Source: Candidatus Adamsella avium
Lineage (GTDB): Bacteria > Cyanobacteriota > Vampirovibrionia > Gastranaerophilales > CAJFVJ01
Length of the DNA: 64,000 nt
Reading direction: 5' to 3'
Assembly: GCA_904420445.1 (NCBI GenBank)
Contig: CAJFVJ010000001.1
Location: forward strand, 445,266 to 509,265
The position numbers were made by a program, and so were the translations under genes. The notes below the pieces were generated by a model. That model searched no databases and was not told where the DNA came from. It saw only the letters and a program-made list of their open reading frames with translations. Positions 17,717 to 27,735 of the stretch are shown here, in pieces; the stretch's first letter is position 1, and every line of letters begins with the position of its first letter.

Positions 17717-18446
17717 TGTAATAACCCTGTTCCCAGAGCTTATTGAACAATATTGCTCTTTCAGCATTATGTCAAGGGCGTTGAAGAATAATGTCATCGA
17801 GCTGAACACCGTTAATCCCCGAGATTTTACGGTTGATAAACACAGGCATGTCGATGATACGCCTTATGGCGGCGGCGTAGGCATGGTGTTGATGTGCGAG
17901 CCTTTTTTTAAGGCTTATGAGAGTATTGAGAAAATGCCTGACGCTCAGGCAATAATGCTTACGCCACAGGGGAAGAAGTTTGACCACGGGATGTCTGTCG
18001 AGTTATCGAAGAAAAGTCAGCTTATTTTGCTCTGTGGGCATTATGAAGGATTTGATGAGAGAATAAGACAATCTCTTGATGTCCTTGAGGTGTCGATAGG
18101 CGATTTTGTTTTAACTGGCGGCGAGCTTCCTTCTCTGTGTCTGATTGATTCCATCAGCAGGAATATAGAGGGAGCTTTAGGAAAGATTGAGTCCGCTGAT
18201 TATGATTCTTTTTCGAACGGTTTGCTTGAATATCCCCAGTATACACGTCCTGTAGAATATCGGGGGATGAGGGTGCCTGATATTCTTCTTTCCGGTCATC
18301 ATGGTGAGATTGAAAAATGGCGTTTGAAACAGCAGCTTTTGAGAACACATCAAAGACGCCCCGATTTGTTTGAGCGTTTTTCAAAGAGGGCGGATTTGAC
18401 AAAGCTCGAGAAGAAAGTTCTTGATGAAGTGCTTGGAGAGATTTAG
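17706..18446 (+). CDS. trmD: tRNA (guanine37-N1)-methyltransferase
   Basis: Methylates G37 in tRNAs reading CNN codons, preventing frameshifts. 246 residues from the ATG giving MRFDVITLFPELIEQY; upstream TTG and GTG codons are less likely. SPOUT trefoil-knot motifs are visible: PYGGGVGMVLMCEP, LLCGHYEGFDERI, SIGDFVLTGGELP and YTRPVEYRG. It overlaps rimM by 11 bases and converges on panE with a 4-base overlap. Confidence 0.97.
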   Translation: MRFDVITLFPELIEQYCSFSIMSRALKNNVIELNTVNPRDFTVDKHRHVDDTPYGGGVGMVLMCEPFFKAYESIEKMPDAQAIMLTPQGKKFDHGMSVELSKKSQLILLCGHYEGFDERIRQSLDVLEVSIGDFVLTGGELPSLCLIDSISRNIEGALGKIESADYDSFSNGLLEYPQYTRPVEYRGMRVPDILLSGHHGEIEKWRLKQQLLRTHQRRPDLFERFSKRADLTKLEKKVLDEVLGEI

Positions 18447-19363
18447 TTTCTGCCGAGGTATTTTAGTTTTATCAACGAGTAGATGAGGTTGTTCAAAGGG
18501 GCTTTCATGTCATGTTTTTGTGCTGTTCTGACAATTGTTCCCTGAAGGGTATCAATTTCGACAGGGTTGCCTTTTTCCATATCCTGAAGGGTTGATGCTT
18601 TGAAGTTTATAAAGTTTTCTTGATTCAGCATTTCAACAATTCCGTTTACATCATCATCAGAGATTTCCATTCCTTCTGCGTTTGCTATTTTCTGGCTTTC
18701 TTTGAGTATATCAGAGAACGCAATTTTTGCCTCGGGAAATTTGAGGATATCTATGAGGGTGTTGTCTATCAGAGTCGAAAATCCGTTGTAAGCAGTGTTG
18801 AGGATAAGTTTTTTCCAGAGTTCTCGAAGAACATTGTCGCTTGTGCCTGCAGGGATATCAGCTTTCAAAAACATTTTTTGCAGTTCTTCTATGCGTGGGG
18901 AGATTTTTTTGTCCATCTCTCCGAGGATAATTTTTCCGTAACCTGTGTGATTAATGATTCCCGGTTGTTTTGAGGCTGCCGTGATGTAGACAGCTGAGGC
19001 GATAATTCGTTCTTTACCGAAGACCGATGCGAGGACATTTTCGTTTTCAATGCCGTTTTGCAGAGAGATGATGACAGCTTTATCATTGATTCTTTCTTTG
19101 AGGTTTTTAGCGATGGACTCTGTGTAATAAGATTTTACGCAGAACAGGACGACATCGGTATCTTTGATTGCTTCGAAGGCGTGGTAAGCTTTAGGATTAT
19201 TGATTTTTATGTCACCTTTGTAACTTTTGATAAATAACCCGTTTTCTTTGAGAGCTTTGACAGAACGTTCGGTTCCGATGAATGTGACGTCATAGCCCGC
19301 TTTTGCGAGTTTTGCGCCGAAATAACCGCCTACTGCTCCGATGCCTATTACTGCTATTTTCAT
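18443..19363 (-). CDS. panE: 2-dehydropantoate 2-reductase
   Basis: NADPH-dependent reduction of ketopantoate to pantoate for coenzyme A synthesis. 306 residues. N-terminal Rossmann motif GIGAVGGYFGAKLAKAG, then FCVKSYYTE and SLQNGIENE. The C-terminal domain has WKKLILNTAYNGFSTL, containing the catalytic Lys and Asn, and the substrate-site region NPVEIDTLQG. An AAGGA ribosome-binding site precedes the ATG. Ends convergent with trmD. Confidence 0.92.
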   Translation of the reverse strand: MKIAVIGIGAVGGYFGAKLAKAGYDVTFIGTERSVKALKENGLFIKSYKGDIKINNPKAYHAFEAIKDTDVVLFCVKSYYTESIAKNLKERINDKAVIISLQNGIENENVLASVFGKERIIASAVYITAASKQPGIINHTGYGKIILGEMDKKISPRIEELQKMFLKADIPAGTSDNVLRELWKKLILNTAYNGFSTLIDNTLIDILKFPEAKIAFSDILKESQKIANAEGMEISDDDVNGIVEMLNQENFINFKASTLQDMEKGNPVEIDTLQGTIVRTAQKHDMKAPLNNLIYSLIKLKYLGRN

Positions 19364-19441
19364 ATCCGGTTGTCCTTTTTTGTGCTGAACCTAAATTTAT
19401 TTTTGTGGTACAATTTTAAAAATAAAGCGGGTGAGGATTTG

Positions 19442-20434
19442 ATGCAATATTTATCTGAATTTATTCAAAATATAAACACATCAAAGAATGTAGTAATTAT
19501 ATCACATATAGGACCTGATGGTGATACCCTAGGGTCAACTCTTGCGCTTTGTGAAGCGTTGAAAACAGTAAAAAGCATTGAGAAAATTGATTGCATAATC
19601 AACGGTAAACTGCCTGATATATACAAGTTTTTGCCGGGGATTAAGGAGATGAAAACGCCGTATGATGAATCTCTCTACGGCAAATATGATCTGGCGATTT
19701 CTGTTGACTGTGCCGCTTTAGACAGAATGGGAGATGCTCTCCCTTTTTTCAAAAAAGCCTCGAAGACAATCAACATAGACCACCATGTTACCGGGCAGAA
19801 GTTCGGCGATGTGAACATAATAGACCCAGATGCCTCGTCTTCAGGAGAAGTTGTTTTTGATTTACTCAAGAAATTTGATTTTGAGATAACAAAAGATATA
19901 GCAGTCTGTCTTTATACGGCAATTTTGACTGATACAGGCGGGTTCAGGTTTTCAAATACAACGTCAAAGACTTTTGAGGTGGCGAAATATCTCGTTGATA
20001 AAGGAATATCACCTTCTTTAGTTTACAAAAAGTGTTATGAAAGCAAGCCGATAGCCATGTTCAAACTGCATAATTATGCGCTTGACAATACCGTTTTTGA
20101 AGAAGGAGAAAAGATAGCTTACACAATGGTCAGCAGGGGAACGCTGAAGAAATTCGGAGCTGATGACGATCATATCGACGGAATTGTTGAGGCTCTAAAG
20201 CAAATTGACAGTGTTGAAATTGCGATGGTATTGAAAGAAACTCTCAAAGGGGATACAAAAATAAGCTTTCGTTCAAAGGAGATTAATGTTGCCAAGATTG
20301 CGCAGTTTTTCGGCGGAGGCGGGCATGATCTGGCGGCAGGATGTACTATTTCAAAGCCGTTAGGTGAGGCATTGGATGAACTTTTGCCGATAGTAAAAAA
20401 ACAGGTAAGAAAACACTATGGTGTACATAATTAG
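19442..20434 (+). CDS. DHH-family phosphoesterase (NrnA-like nanoRNase/pAp phosphatase)
   Basis: 330 residues from the ATG that follows GGTGAGG; the frame extends upstream but lacks a better start. DHH motifs: SHIGPDGDTLGS, AISVDCAA, NIDHHVTG, TDTGGFRFSN. The C-terminal DHHA1 domain has FGGGGHDLAAG. Family members degrade short RNA oligonucleotides or pAp. TACAAT at 19409 may be the -10 box. The stop overlaps the following membrane-protein gene by 17 bases. Confidence 0.9.
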   Translation: MQYLSEFIQNINTSKNVVIISHIGPDGDTLGSTLALCEALKTVKSIEKIDCIINGKLPDIYKFLPGIKEMKTPYDESLYGKYDLAISVDCAALDRMGDALPFFKKASKTINIDHHVTGQKFGDVNIIDPDASSSGEVVFDLLKKFDFEITKDIAVCLYTAILTDTGGFRFSNTTSKTFEVAKYLVDKGISPSLVYKKCYESKPIAMFKLHNYALDNTVFEEGEKIAYTMVSRGTLKKFGADDDHIDGIVEALKQIDSVEIAMVLKETLKGDTKISFRSKEINVAKIAQFFGGGGHDLAAGCTISKPLGEALDELLPIVKKQVRKHYGVHN

Positions 20435-21287
20435 AAATAAAACAAGAAGAATCAGGACTTTTTTCAAAGATTTGATTACGAGAATCATCAAAGATGATTT
20501 TATGGGTATGGCTGCAGAGATGGCGTATATATTCATTCTTGCGTTTTTTCCGTTTATGATTTTTCTTGTGTCTTTGTTTGGTATTTTCGGGAGTGAGGAT
20601 CAGATATATAGGGTTATTGATTTTCTGAACGAGGTTACCCCGCTGCAGTTCATGGGAACTGTTGAAAGAACGCTGATGAATGTTATGTATTCATCATCAA
20701 AAGAACTTGTTACCATCGGTTTTGTCACAACTCTGTTTCTTGCGTCGAATGCCGCAGTTGTTTCGATAAAGGGGATGAATAAGGCTTATCACCGCAAGGA
20801 AACAAGAAATTTCTGGCATATAAGGCTGTTGTCGGTGTTTATTATTTTGTTGAACGGTATAGTTATGTTCTTCGGGACGAACATGATTGTATTCGGACGT
20901 GTCATAATTGATTTTTTCAATCAGTTTATTGATATATCGAGTGCTTTTGAGTCCACAATCCTTTTCATAAGATGGCCGATAGCTTTCCTCGGGTTGTTTA
21001 TTATGGCATTTTTGAACTATTATTTTATGCCTAATATCAAAAAACTCGGTTTTCGCAAAAAAATAGCTTACACTGTCCCCGGGGCATTGTTCTTCTGTGT
21101 GTTCTGGCTGCTTGCATCATGGATATTCGGTCTGTATGTTGAGAACTTCGGGTCTTATGACAAGGTTTACGGTACTCTCGGTGCGTTTGCCGTGTTGTTG
21201 TTGTGGTTGTATTATACTTCGTTGATTATTCTCATCGGAGGAGAGATAAATTTTCAGGTATACAAGAAATTTTTAAATCATTATTGA
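20418..21287 (+). CDS. YihY/BrkB-family inner-membrane protein
   Basis: 289 residues with about six hydrophobic segments (for example AEMAYIFILAFFPFMIFLVS, VFIILLNGIVMFFGTNMIV, IAFLGLFIMAFLNYYFMP, GALFFCVFWLLASWIF, AFAVLLLWLYYTSLIILIGG). The MAAEMAYIFILAFFPF start and the GxLxxxLLLWLYYxS ending are the hallmark of the YihY family, once called RNase BN. Molecular function unknown. It overlaps the end of the DHH gene, implying co-expression. Confidence 0.88.
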   Translation: MVYIIRNKTRRIRTFFKDLITRIIKDDFMGMAAEMAYIFILAFFPFMIFLVSLFGIFGSEDQIYRVIDFLNEVTPLQFMGTVERTLMNVMYSSSKELVTIGFVTTLFLASNAAVVSIKGMNKAYHRKETRNFWHIRLLSVFIILLNGIVMFFGTNMIVFGRVIIDFFNQFIDISSAFESTILFIRWPIAFLGLFIMAFLNYYFMPNIKKLGFRKKIAYTVPGALFFCVFWLLASWIFGLYVENFGSYDKVYGTLGAFAVLLLWLYYTSLIILIGGEINFQVYKKFLNHY

Positions 21288-21353
21288 TTTATTTTTCAGT
21301 TTATTTTTTTGTGCTAAGTTAGTAGTGAAGTAATGAAGCGGAGTTAGCGAGTA

Positions 21354-24032
21354 ATGATGAATAATTTACAGCAAAATTTGAAAGACCTTCCGACAGCCTA
21401 CAACCCCGGCGAAACTGAAGGTGAGATATACAAATTCTGGGAAGATAATGAACTTTTTAAAGCTGATGCAAAAAGCGATAAACCGCCGTACAGCATTGTT
21501 ATTCCTCCTCCGAACGTTACAGGTGTGCTGCATATGGGGCATGCACTTGATGAAACATTGCAGGATATTCTTATCAGATATCACAGAATGGCAGGGTATG
21601 AAACCTTATGGGTCCCCGGGACCGACCATGCCGGAATTGCCACACAGAATGTTGTTGAAAAACAGTTGAGAAAAGAGAACAAAACCCGCCATGATTTGGG
21701 GCGTGAGAAATTTGTCGAGCTTACATGGCAATGGGCAAATGAGCATAAGTCAAGAATTCTTGACCAGCTGAAGAGGCTTGGAGCATCGTTTGACCGTTCA
21801 AGAGAACGCTTTACGCTTGATGAAGGGTGTTCAAAAGCCGTCAAAGAAGTTTTTGTTTCTTTATATAACAAAGGGCTGATTTATAAGGGCGCTTATATTG
21901 TCAACTGGTGCCCACGTTGTCAGTCCGCTATCTCTGATATAGAAACGGAATATAAAACAGAGCAGGGGCATCTCTGGGAGATTAGCTATCCTCTCAAAGA
22001 TGAAGTCGGTGCGATTGTGATAGCCACTACAAGACCTGAAACAATGTTCGGTGATGTTGCGATTGCTGTAAACCCTAAAGATTACAAATACAGAGATTTA
22101 ATCGGTAAGCAGGTCTGCATACCTCTGACCGGGCGTGCTATCCCGATTATTGCCGATGAATATGTCGATATGGAATTTGGAACGGGCGCATTGAAGATTA
22201 CCCCGGCACATGACCCGAATGACTACGAAGTCGGTAAAAGACACGGACTTACTCCGCTGTGGGTTATGGATGAAAAAGGCCATATGGTAAATAACGATCT
22301 CGTTCCAGATACCATAAGAGGCCTTGACAGATACGAAGCAAGAAAGAAAACTGTTGAGTATCTCGAGCAGCAGGGCGCTCTAATCAGAGTTGTAGCACAT
22401 GAACATAATGTCGGACACTGCCAGCGCTGCGGCAGCACTATAGAACCTTATCTCTCTGAGCAGTGGTTTGTAAAGATGAAACCGCTTGCAGAAAAACCGA
22501 TTAAGGCAATTGAAACAGGCGAGCTGAAGTTTGTCCCAGAGAGATGGACAAAGATTTATCTTGACTGGATGGAAAATATCAGAGACTGGTGTATTTCAAG
22601 ACAGTTGTGGTGGGGGCATCAGATTCCGGCATATTATTGTGATGACTGCGGGGAGATGATTGTTGCAACGGAGAAACCCGAAAAATGTCCGAAGTGCGGC
22701 TCTTCAAGATTTACGCAGGACAGTGATGTTCTTGATACATGGTTTTCTTCAGGATTATGGCCTTTTTCAACAATGGGCTGGCCAAACACTGAGAGCGAAG
22801 ATTTCAAAAAATTCTATCCGACATCAACTCTTGTTACGGGATTTGATATTATCTTTTTCTGGGTAGCAAGAATGGTTGTCGACGGGTATGAATTCACGGG
22901 GAAATCCCCTTTCAGCACGGTGTTTATCCATGGTTTGATTCGTGATGAAAACGGTCAGAAGATGAGTAAATCAAAAGGAAACACAATCGATCCCGTTATT
23001 ATAATTGATAAATACGGCTCTGATGCTCTGAGATTTACTCTAACAAGCCTTGTCACTTACGGCGGTCAGGACATCAAGGTTTCTGATGAGCGTTTTGAGT
23101 ACGGAAGAAACTTTGCCAACAAGATTTGGAACGCATCGAGATTTGTTTTGATGAACCTTGAAGGCGTAGACAACAACAAGATAGATATGTCTTCTCTGAC
23201 TCTTGCTGATAAGTGGATATTGAATGAGTTCAACAGGACGGCAAAAGAAGTTAACGAGCATATGGCTAACTACCGCATCGGCGAGATAGCTCACCTCTTA
23301 TATGACTTCTTCAGAAGTACTTATTGCGATTGGTATGTTGAGATTGCAAAAATTCAGCTTCAGGATGAAAAACAAAAACTCAATACCCAGAGAGTTTTGA
23401 GTTATGTCCTTGAAAGAACTCTGAGACTTCTGCATCCGATTATGCCTCATATTACAGAACGTATTTGGCAGCTTATACCGTCAGATGTCTATAAAGAAGG
23501 TCAGATTTCGATTATGAAGACATCCTTCCCTCAGTTTGATTCCGCTTTGCAGGACATTGAGGCAAAAGAGAAGATGGAGTTTGTTATTGATACAATCAAG
23601 GCAATCAGAAATATCCGCCAGACTTTGAATATCCCTGCATCTGCGCTTGTCGATGCAAAATTCTATACCGAGGATAAAAAGTTGATAGAAAGTTCTCTGC
23701 CTTATGTCTACAGACTCTCAAGGGTAAATCAGGCTGAGATATTTGACCTCGCTGCTTTTGAGCCTCAGCATAAGTCTGCGTCAGCTGTCGTCGGAACGAC
23801 GAAGGTTATTCTTCCTCTCGACGGGCTGATTGATATCGAAAAGGAAATTGCAAAACAAACTAAGAAGTTAGACCAGCTGACAAAAGAGAAATCCCAGCTT
23901 GAAGGACGTCTGAAAAACGAAAAATTTGTGTCAAATGCACCTGCCGAGCTGGTGGAACAGACAAAACAGAGAATTTCGGAAATTGATGTTCAGCTCAAAG
24001 CGATTGAAGAACTTGTTTCATCTTTGAAATAA
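21354..24032 (+). CDS. valS: Valyl-tRNA synthetase
   Basis: Charges tRNA-Val (class Ia). 892 residues, full length. HMGH at 60-63 inside NVTGVLHMGHALDE, KMSKS at 536-540 in NGQKMSKSKGN. Zinc-knuckle cysteines occur in NWCPRCQSA, HCQRCGST and a CDDCG...CPKCG insertion, and the C-terminus ends in the tRNA-binding coiled coil rich in Lys/Glu/Gln. Two ATGs in tandem (21354, 21357). No T-box element was seen upstream. Confidence 0.98.
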   Translation: MMNNLQQNLKDLPTAYNPGETEGEIYKFWEDNELFKADAKSDKPPYSIVIPPPNVTGVLHMGHALDETLQDILIRYHRMAGYETLWVPGTDHAGIATQNVVEKQLRKENKTRHDLGREKFVELTWQWANEHKSRILDQLKRLGASFDRSRERFTLDEGCSKAVKEVFVSLYNKGLIYKGAYIVNWCPRCQSAISDIETEYKTEQGHLWEISYPLKDEVGAIVIATTRPETMFGDVAIAVNPKDYKYRDLIGKQVCIPLTGRAIPIIADEYVDMEFGTGALKITPAHDPNDYEVGKRHGLTPLWVMDEKGHMVNNDLVPDTIRGLDRYEARKKTVEYLEQQGALIRVVAHEHNVGHCQRCGSTIEPYLSEQWFVKMKPLAEKPIKAIETGELKFVPERWTKIYLDWMENIRDWCISRQLWWGHQIPAYYCDDCGEMIVATEKPEKCPKCGSSRFTQDSDVLDTWFSSGLWPFSTMGWPNTESEDFKKFYPTSTLVTGFDIIFFWVARMVVDGYEFTGKSPFSTVFIHGLIRDENGQKMSKSKGNTIDPVIIIDKYGSDALRFTLTSLVTYGGQDIKVSDERFEYGRNFANKIWNASRFVLMNLEGVDNNKIDMSSLTLADKWILNEFNRTAKEVNEHMANYRIGEIAHLLYDFFRSTYCDWYVEIAKIQLQDEKQKLNTQRVLSYVLERTLRLLHPIMPHITERIWQLIPSDVYKEGQISIMKTSFPQFDSALQDIEAKEKMEFVIDTIKAIRNIRQTLNIPASALVDAKFYTEDKKLIESSLPYVYRLSRVNQAEIFDLAAFEPQHKSASAVVGTTKVILPLDGLIDIEKEIAKQTKKLDQLTKEKSQLEGRLKNEKFVSNAPAELVEQTKQRISEIDVQLKAIEELVSSLK

Positions 24033-24044
24033 GGAGGAAACAAA

Positions 24045-24848
24045 ATGACATCAAAGGTTAAAATCCTCGGACTTCAGATACACTCTGAGATAAATAATAA
24101 GGTTGCTAACTTTCAGAAGGTAGCCTCAATGCTGAGGGAGAATGCTGATTTTAAGCCTGATTTGGTCGTGCTGCCCGAGACTTTCAATGCGGGATATGAC
24201 TGTGAGAGTTTTCGGCAAAATGCCGAGATGATACCGGCCGGCGAGACATCTATGTTTCTCTCTTCGAGCGCAGAGAAATATAATACGAATATAACAGGGT
24301 CTTTCATTGAAAAATGTCCTGACGGAAACTTTCGCAATGCTCTGCCGATGTTTGACAGAACAGGGGCACTTGTTGCGAAGTATCACAAAATACATCTGTT
24401 TTCATCGCAGGACAGCAAAGAGAACACTTATCTGACAACCGGTGACAGACGGGTGATAGCGGAGCTTGATTTCGCTAAAGTCGGAATGAGCGTGTGTTAT
24501 GACATAAGGTTTTGCGAAATTTACCGCAAGATGGCGCTTGATGGGGCTGAGATTATGATTTGTTCCGCAGCATGGCCTTATCCGAAGCTTGATCACTGGA
24601 TTACTTTGAATAAAGCGAGAGCAATTGAGAACCAGTGTTTTGTGGTCGCAGTCAATCAAGCCGGAAAGAATGTTTTTGGCAAGCTTGATTTGGGGCAGTC
24701 GATGGTAATTAATCCCTGGGGTGAGATTGTTGCAAGCGCCGGAACTCAAGAGGGAGTTGTGAAAGCTGAAATAGACCTTGATATGGTCAAGAATATCAGA
24801 GAAGAAATATCGTTGTTTAAGGACAGAAAAGAAGAAGCTTATGTATAG
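24045..24848 (+). CDS. Carbon-nitrogen hydrolase (omega-amidase / Nit2-like)
   Basis: 267 residues of the nitrilase superfamily with the complete catalytic triad: Glu in VVLPETFNAGYD, Lys in AKYHKIHLF, Cys in VGMSVCYDIRFCEIYR. The sequence around the Cys (CYDIRF) is the Nit2/omega-amidase type, which deamidates alpha-ketoglutaramate or related amides. It has an AAGGAGG ribosome-binding site 12 bases after valS and overlaps the next gene by eight bases. Confidence 0.88.
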   Translation: MTSKVKILGLQIHSEINNKVANFQKVASMLRENADFKPDLVVLPETFNAGYDCESFRQNAEMIPAGETSMFLSSSAEKYNTNITGSFIEKCPDGNFRNALPMFDRTGALVAKYHKIHLFSSQDSKENTYLTTGDRRVIAELDFAKVGMSVCYDIRFCEIYRKMALDGAEIMICSAAWPYPKLDHWITLNKARAIENQCFVVAVNQAGKNVFGKLDLGQSMVINPWGEIVASAGTQEGVVKAEIDLDMVKNIREEISLFKDRKEEAYV

Positions 24849-26145
24849 ATTTTTGATAACTTTGTTGATGATGTTTTGGTTCTGCGGTGTGTCTTTCGGG
24901 GCGTCGCCTCTGCAGACAAAGGTCAATAACATAATCAACGCTGACCCGCTCTCAAAAAAGGCTGTTGTCGCCGTATCGGTGAGAGATATAAAAACAGGTG
25001 CCGTTGTGGTTGACCGTCAGGCGTCCATGTTTTTGCGCCCCGCCTCTACACAGAAAGTGCTGACCTCTGCAGCTGTTTACAACAAGTGGGGAAGGAACTA
25101 TGACATAAAAACCATCGTTTACCGCTTCAAAAATGATTTATACATAAAAGTTTTAGGCGATCCTCTGCTTACGTTTGATGAGTTGAAAAAAACTCTTGAG
25201 TCCCAGAATCTTGAAGGTGTGTCAAATGTCTATGTTGACGGAGAGAGCGTTGATGGTCAGGATTATGGCGAAGGGTGGATGTGGGATGATGTAGTTTCAC
25301 CTTATGTCCCGAAGTATTCGGCTTTCAATCTTGACAGAAACCTTGCCGTGATAAAGATTATTCCGACTGATATGGGCGTGCAGGTTCCCTCAAATGCTGC
25401 CGTGAAGATAGAAAATAATCTGAAAAAAGGGACCGTCGATAACTTCAAAGTTGTTTATAAACCATGGGAAGATGCGGGGAGTGTGTTTTTGGAGGGAACT
25501 GTCGTAAAAGAGCAGGAGATAAAAATTCCTGTCTTATTTCCCCGTGAATATTTCATCAACAGGCTGAAAGAGTGTTTCCCGTTGTCTGTAAAGATTGATA
25601 CTCAAAAAACACACAGGCATGCGATTGTACAGACTGCACACAGGACAGTGTTCTCTGATGTGTTGAAGGAGATAAACTCAAACAGCGACAACCTTGCATC
25701 GGAGAGTGTTCTCAAACTGTTTGCAATGACTCAGACAGCAAGACAGGGGACAACAAAAAACGGCATAAAGCTTGTTATGGATTTTTATAAGAGCTTAGGG
25801 CTTGATGTGTCGAAGGTATCAATGGTTGATGCCTCGGGAGTGTCAGAGTATAACCTTGTTACGCCTGATTTTATGACCCAGGCTTTGTTCAAAATACAGA
25901 ATATGAGAGATTTTATTTCCTTCAAACAGTCGCTTGCGCAGCCAGGAAAAGAAGGAACACTGAAAAACCGTCTTTCAGATGTTCCGAATATTTATGCCAA
26001 AACAGGTACTCACAGAGGGTATAGCAATATTGTCGGGTATACCGATAAATATGTGTTTGCGATTTTTGTTCAAAATTACAAAAAAGAGTCAAAAGCAGAC
26101 GCAAAACACCTCGAAGATAAGATAATCAGAGCTATTGCAAAATAG
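24841..26145 (+). CDS. D-alanyl-D-alanine carboxypeptidase/endopeptidase, PBP4 family (S13)
   Basis: 434 residues. A signal peptide at the ATG 24841 (MYRFLITLLMMFWFCGVSFG) supports this start; the frame runs further upstream inside the previous gene. Active-site motifs: SxxK in PASTQKVL, SxN in SDNLASES, KTG in YAKTGTHRG. Domain II/III-like insertions lie between SxxK and SxN, as expected for DacB. Trims or cleaves peptidoglycan cross-links in the periplasm. Overlaps the nitrilase gene (ATG inside its final codons), so translation is probably coupled. Confidence 0.92.
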   Translation: MYRFLITLLMMFWFCGVSFGASPLQTKVNNIINADPLSKKAVVAVSVRDIKTGAVVVDRQASMFLRPASTQKVLTSAAVYNKWGRNYDIKTIVYRFKNDLYIKVLGDPLLTFDELKKTLESQNLEGVSNVYVDGESVDGQDYGEGWMWDDVVSPYVPKYSAFNLDRNLAVIKIIPTDMGVQVPSNAAVKIENNLKKGTVDNFKVVYKPWEDAGSVFLEGTVVKEQEIKIPVLFPREYFINRLKECFPLSVKIDTQKTHRHAIVQTAHRTVFSDVLKEINSNSDNLASESVLKLFAMTQTARQGTTKNGIKLVMDFYKSLGLDVSKVSMVDASGVSEYNLVTPDFMTQALFKIQNMRDFISFKQSLAQPGKEGTLKNRLSDVPNIYAKTGTHRGYSNIVGYTDKYVFAIFVQNYKKESKADAKHLEDKIIRAIAK

Positions 26146-26148
26146 TTT

Positions 26149-26463
26149 TTATTTGAAGCTTTCGACAAATTGATAGATAAATGCGAGTTTTTCATTTGAA
26201 AGGCTGTCGATATTTTGTCTTATGCTGTCTTTCATTTTTTCTGCTGTTACAAGATGGTTGAATTCAAAGAGCTGTTTTAACTCAACGTCGAGAGTTGTTG
26301 AAATTTTTTCAAGAGTAGGCAGAGAGGGGAAATGCCTGCCGCTTTCTATTGCACTGAGAGAGCCTGTTTCGATTTGAATTAGTTCTGCAAGCTGCTCCTG
26401 CGTGAGATTTTTTTGTTTTCTGATTTCTTTGATTCTTTTGCCTAAGAGTTTTTTGTTATCCAT
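26149..26463 (-). CDS. XRE-family transcriptional regulator, 104 aa
   Basis: N-terminal helix-turn-helix of the Cro/C1 type: GKRIKEIRKQKNLTQEQLAE, then GSLSAIESGRHFPSLPTLEKI. The last ~35 residues form a helical tail, perhaps for dimerisation. It ends three bases from the PBP4 gene (convergent) and is divergent from a glycosyltransferase. An inverted repeat in the divergent region may be its operator. Confidence 0.88.
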   Translation of the reverse strand: MDNKKLLGKRIKEIRKQKNLTQEQLAELIQIETGSLSAIESGRHFPSLPTLEKISTTLDVELKQLFEFNHLVTAEKMKDSIRQNIDSLSNEKLAFIYQFVESFK

Positions 26464-26513
26464 ATTTACCTCAAATTTTATCTTAGGTTAATTTGAATAA
26501 CTTTTTAAGCGTA

Positions 26514-26532
26514 AATAAAACGTAGTTTTATT
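26514..26532. promoter_or_regulatory. Inverted repeat in divergent promoter region
   Basis: AATAAAAC GTA GTTTTATT, perfect eight-base arms with a three-base centre, between the XRE gene and the glycosyltransferase. A candidate binding site for the XRE regulator. The assignment is by position only. Confidence 0.4.
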
Positions 26533-26622
26533 AAAAAATATGTAAATAAAATATACTTATACTTGTTTAATATGTAGTTTTTGTATAAACTGCATGTTAA
26601 ACACACAGTATGGAGTCTTGAT

Positions 26623-27735
26623 ATGAGTTTTGAGGGGAAGAATAAGAAACTTGCCGTTTTGAATGCTCATTTTATTCGTTTATATCTTGAATCTTTGGTT
26701 GATATATGTCACAAATACGGGATAACTGTTGATTTGTACACATTCAGAGAAGGTTTAGCGCCTTATGCGGGAATTGACAATGTTTTTTATGCCGGAGAAA
26801 AGCCGAATCTCAAGAGTGCAAAATCAATCAAGGAATTTAACAAAAGACTTTATGATATGACAAAGGATAAGGGGTATGATTATGTTTTGAGTGATTATCT
26901 CCCGTTGTCTTTCGGATGCTGTGTTTTTCATGTTTATTCAATTGTCGAGAGGATGAGATTGTGTCCGAATTTTTTGTACCGTTTGATTTTTTATCTCGGG
27001 CACTATCAGAGGATAAAATATTTCAAAAATCTTTTTCAAAAACAGCCGAAGATATTTGCGGTTTCATCAATTGTCAAAGATGACCTCGTTAGAAACTGCA
27101 ATATCCCTGAGGAACGCATAAAAATAATCTTCCCCGGATGTGAGAACAGCGAGCTTGTTGAAGAATATGACATTAAAAAATACGATAAAACAAAACCGTT
27201 TGTATTCGGGTTATCAGCAGTCGGATTTGTCAGAAAAGGCGGTTTTTTGTTTCTCGATGCAATCAGGCGTTTGAAAAAAGATTATCCGAACATAAAAGCA
27301 AAGATAATTTACCCCGACTATAAAAAGAATTTGGGTTTGATGTTGTATCTATGGTTCTACAATCTGAAAGACACTGTTGAGATAGTCGGCTATCAGAAAG
27401 ATATGAGTGCTTTTTACCGCTCGTTGGATTGTCTTGTTGTCCCGAGTATATTTGAGGCATTCGGAAGGGTTGTTATCGAAGGGATGACTCACAAAATCCC
27501 GGTGATTGTCGGCAGCGGAGTCGGGGCAAAAGATATTATCAAAGATGGGGGAAACGGTTTTGTCTTCGAAGCTGACGGGTACTCTGGGAAACCTCTTGCA
27601 GAAAAAATGAAAGAGGTCATCAGGAATTACAACAATCTTGATAATCTTGTAAACAGTGCCTATACTCTTTCAAAATCAGGCTTTACCTGGAAGAATTTCG
27701 GGGAAGAGATTTTCAAAGAGCTTTATTTATCCTAA
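26623..27735 (+). CDS. Glycosyltransferase, GT4 family
   Basis: 370 residues from the ATG at 26623, preceded by GGAG; an upstream TTG at 26581 is less likely. GT-B fold with the C-terminal nucleotide-sugar site: FGLSAVGFVRKGGFLFLDAI, then the EX7E-type motif in PSIFEAFGRVVIEGMTHKIP and GSGVGAKDIIKDGGNGFVF. Cytoplasmic enzyme likely acting in surface glycan or glycolipid synthesis. Acceptor unknown. Ends with a 4-base overlap with the convergent SemiSWEET-like gene. Confidence 0.85.
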   Translation: MSFEGKNKKLAVLNAHFIRLYLESLVDICHKYGITVDLYTFREGLAPYAGIDNVFYAGEKPNLKSAKSIKEFNKRLYDMTKDKGYDYVLSDYLPLSFGCCVFHVYSIVERMRLCPNFLYRLIFYLGHYQRIKYFKNLFQKQPKIFAVSSIVKDDLVRNCNIPEERIKIIFPGCENSELVEEYDIKKYDKTKPFVFGLSAVGFVRKGGFLFLDAIRRLKKDYPNIKAKIIYPDYKKNLGLMLYLWFYNLKDTVEIVGYQKDMSAFYRSLDCLVVPSIFEAFGRVVIEGMTHKIPVIVGSGVGAKDIIKDGGNGFVFEADGYSGKPLAEKMKEVIRNYNNLDNLVNSAYTLSKSGFTWKNFGEEIFKELYLS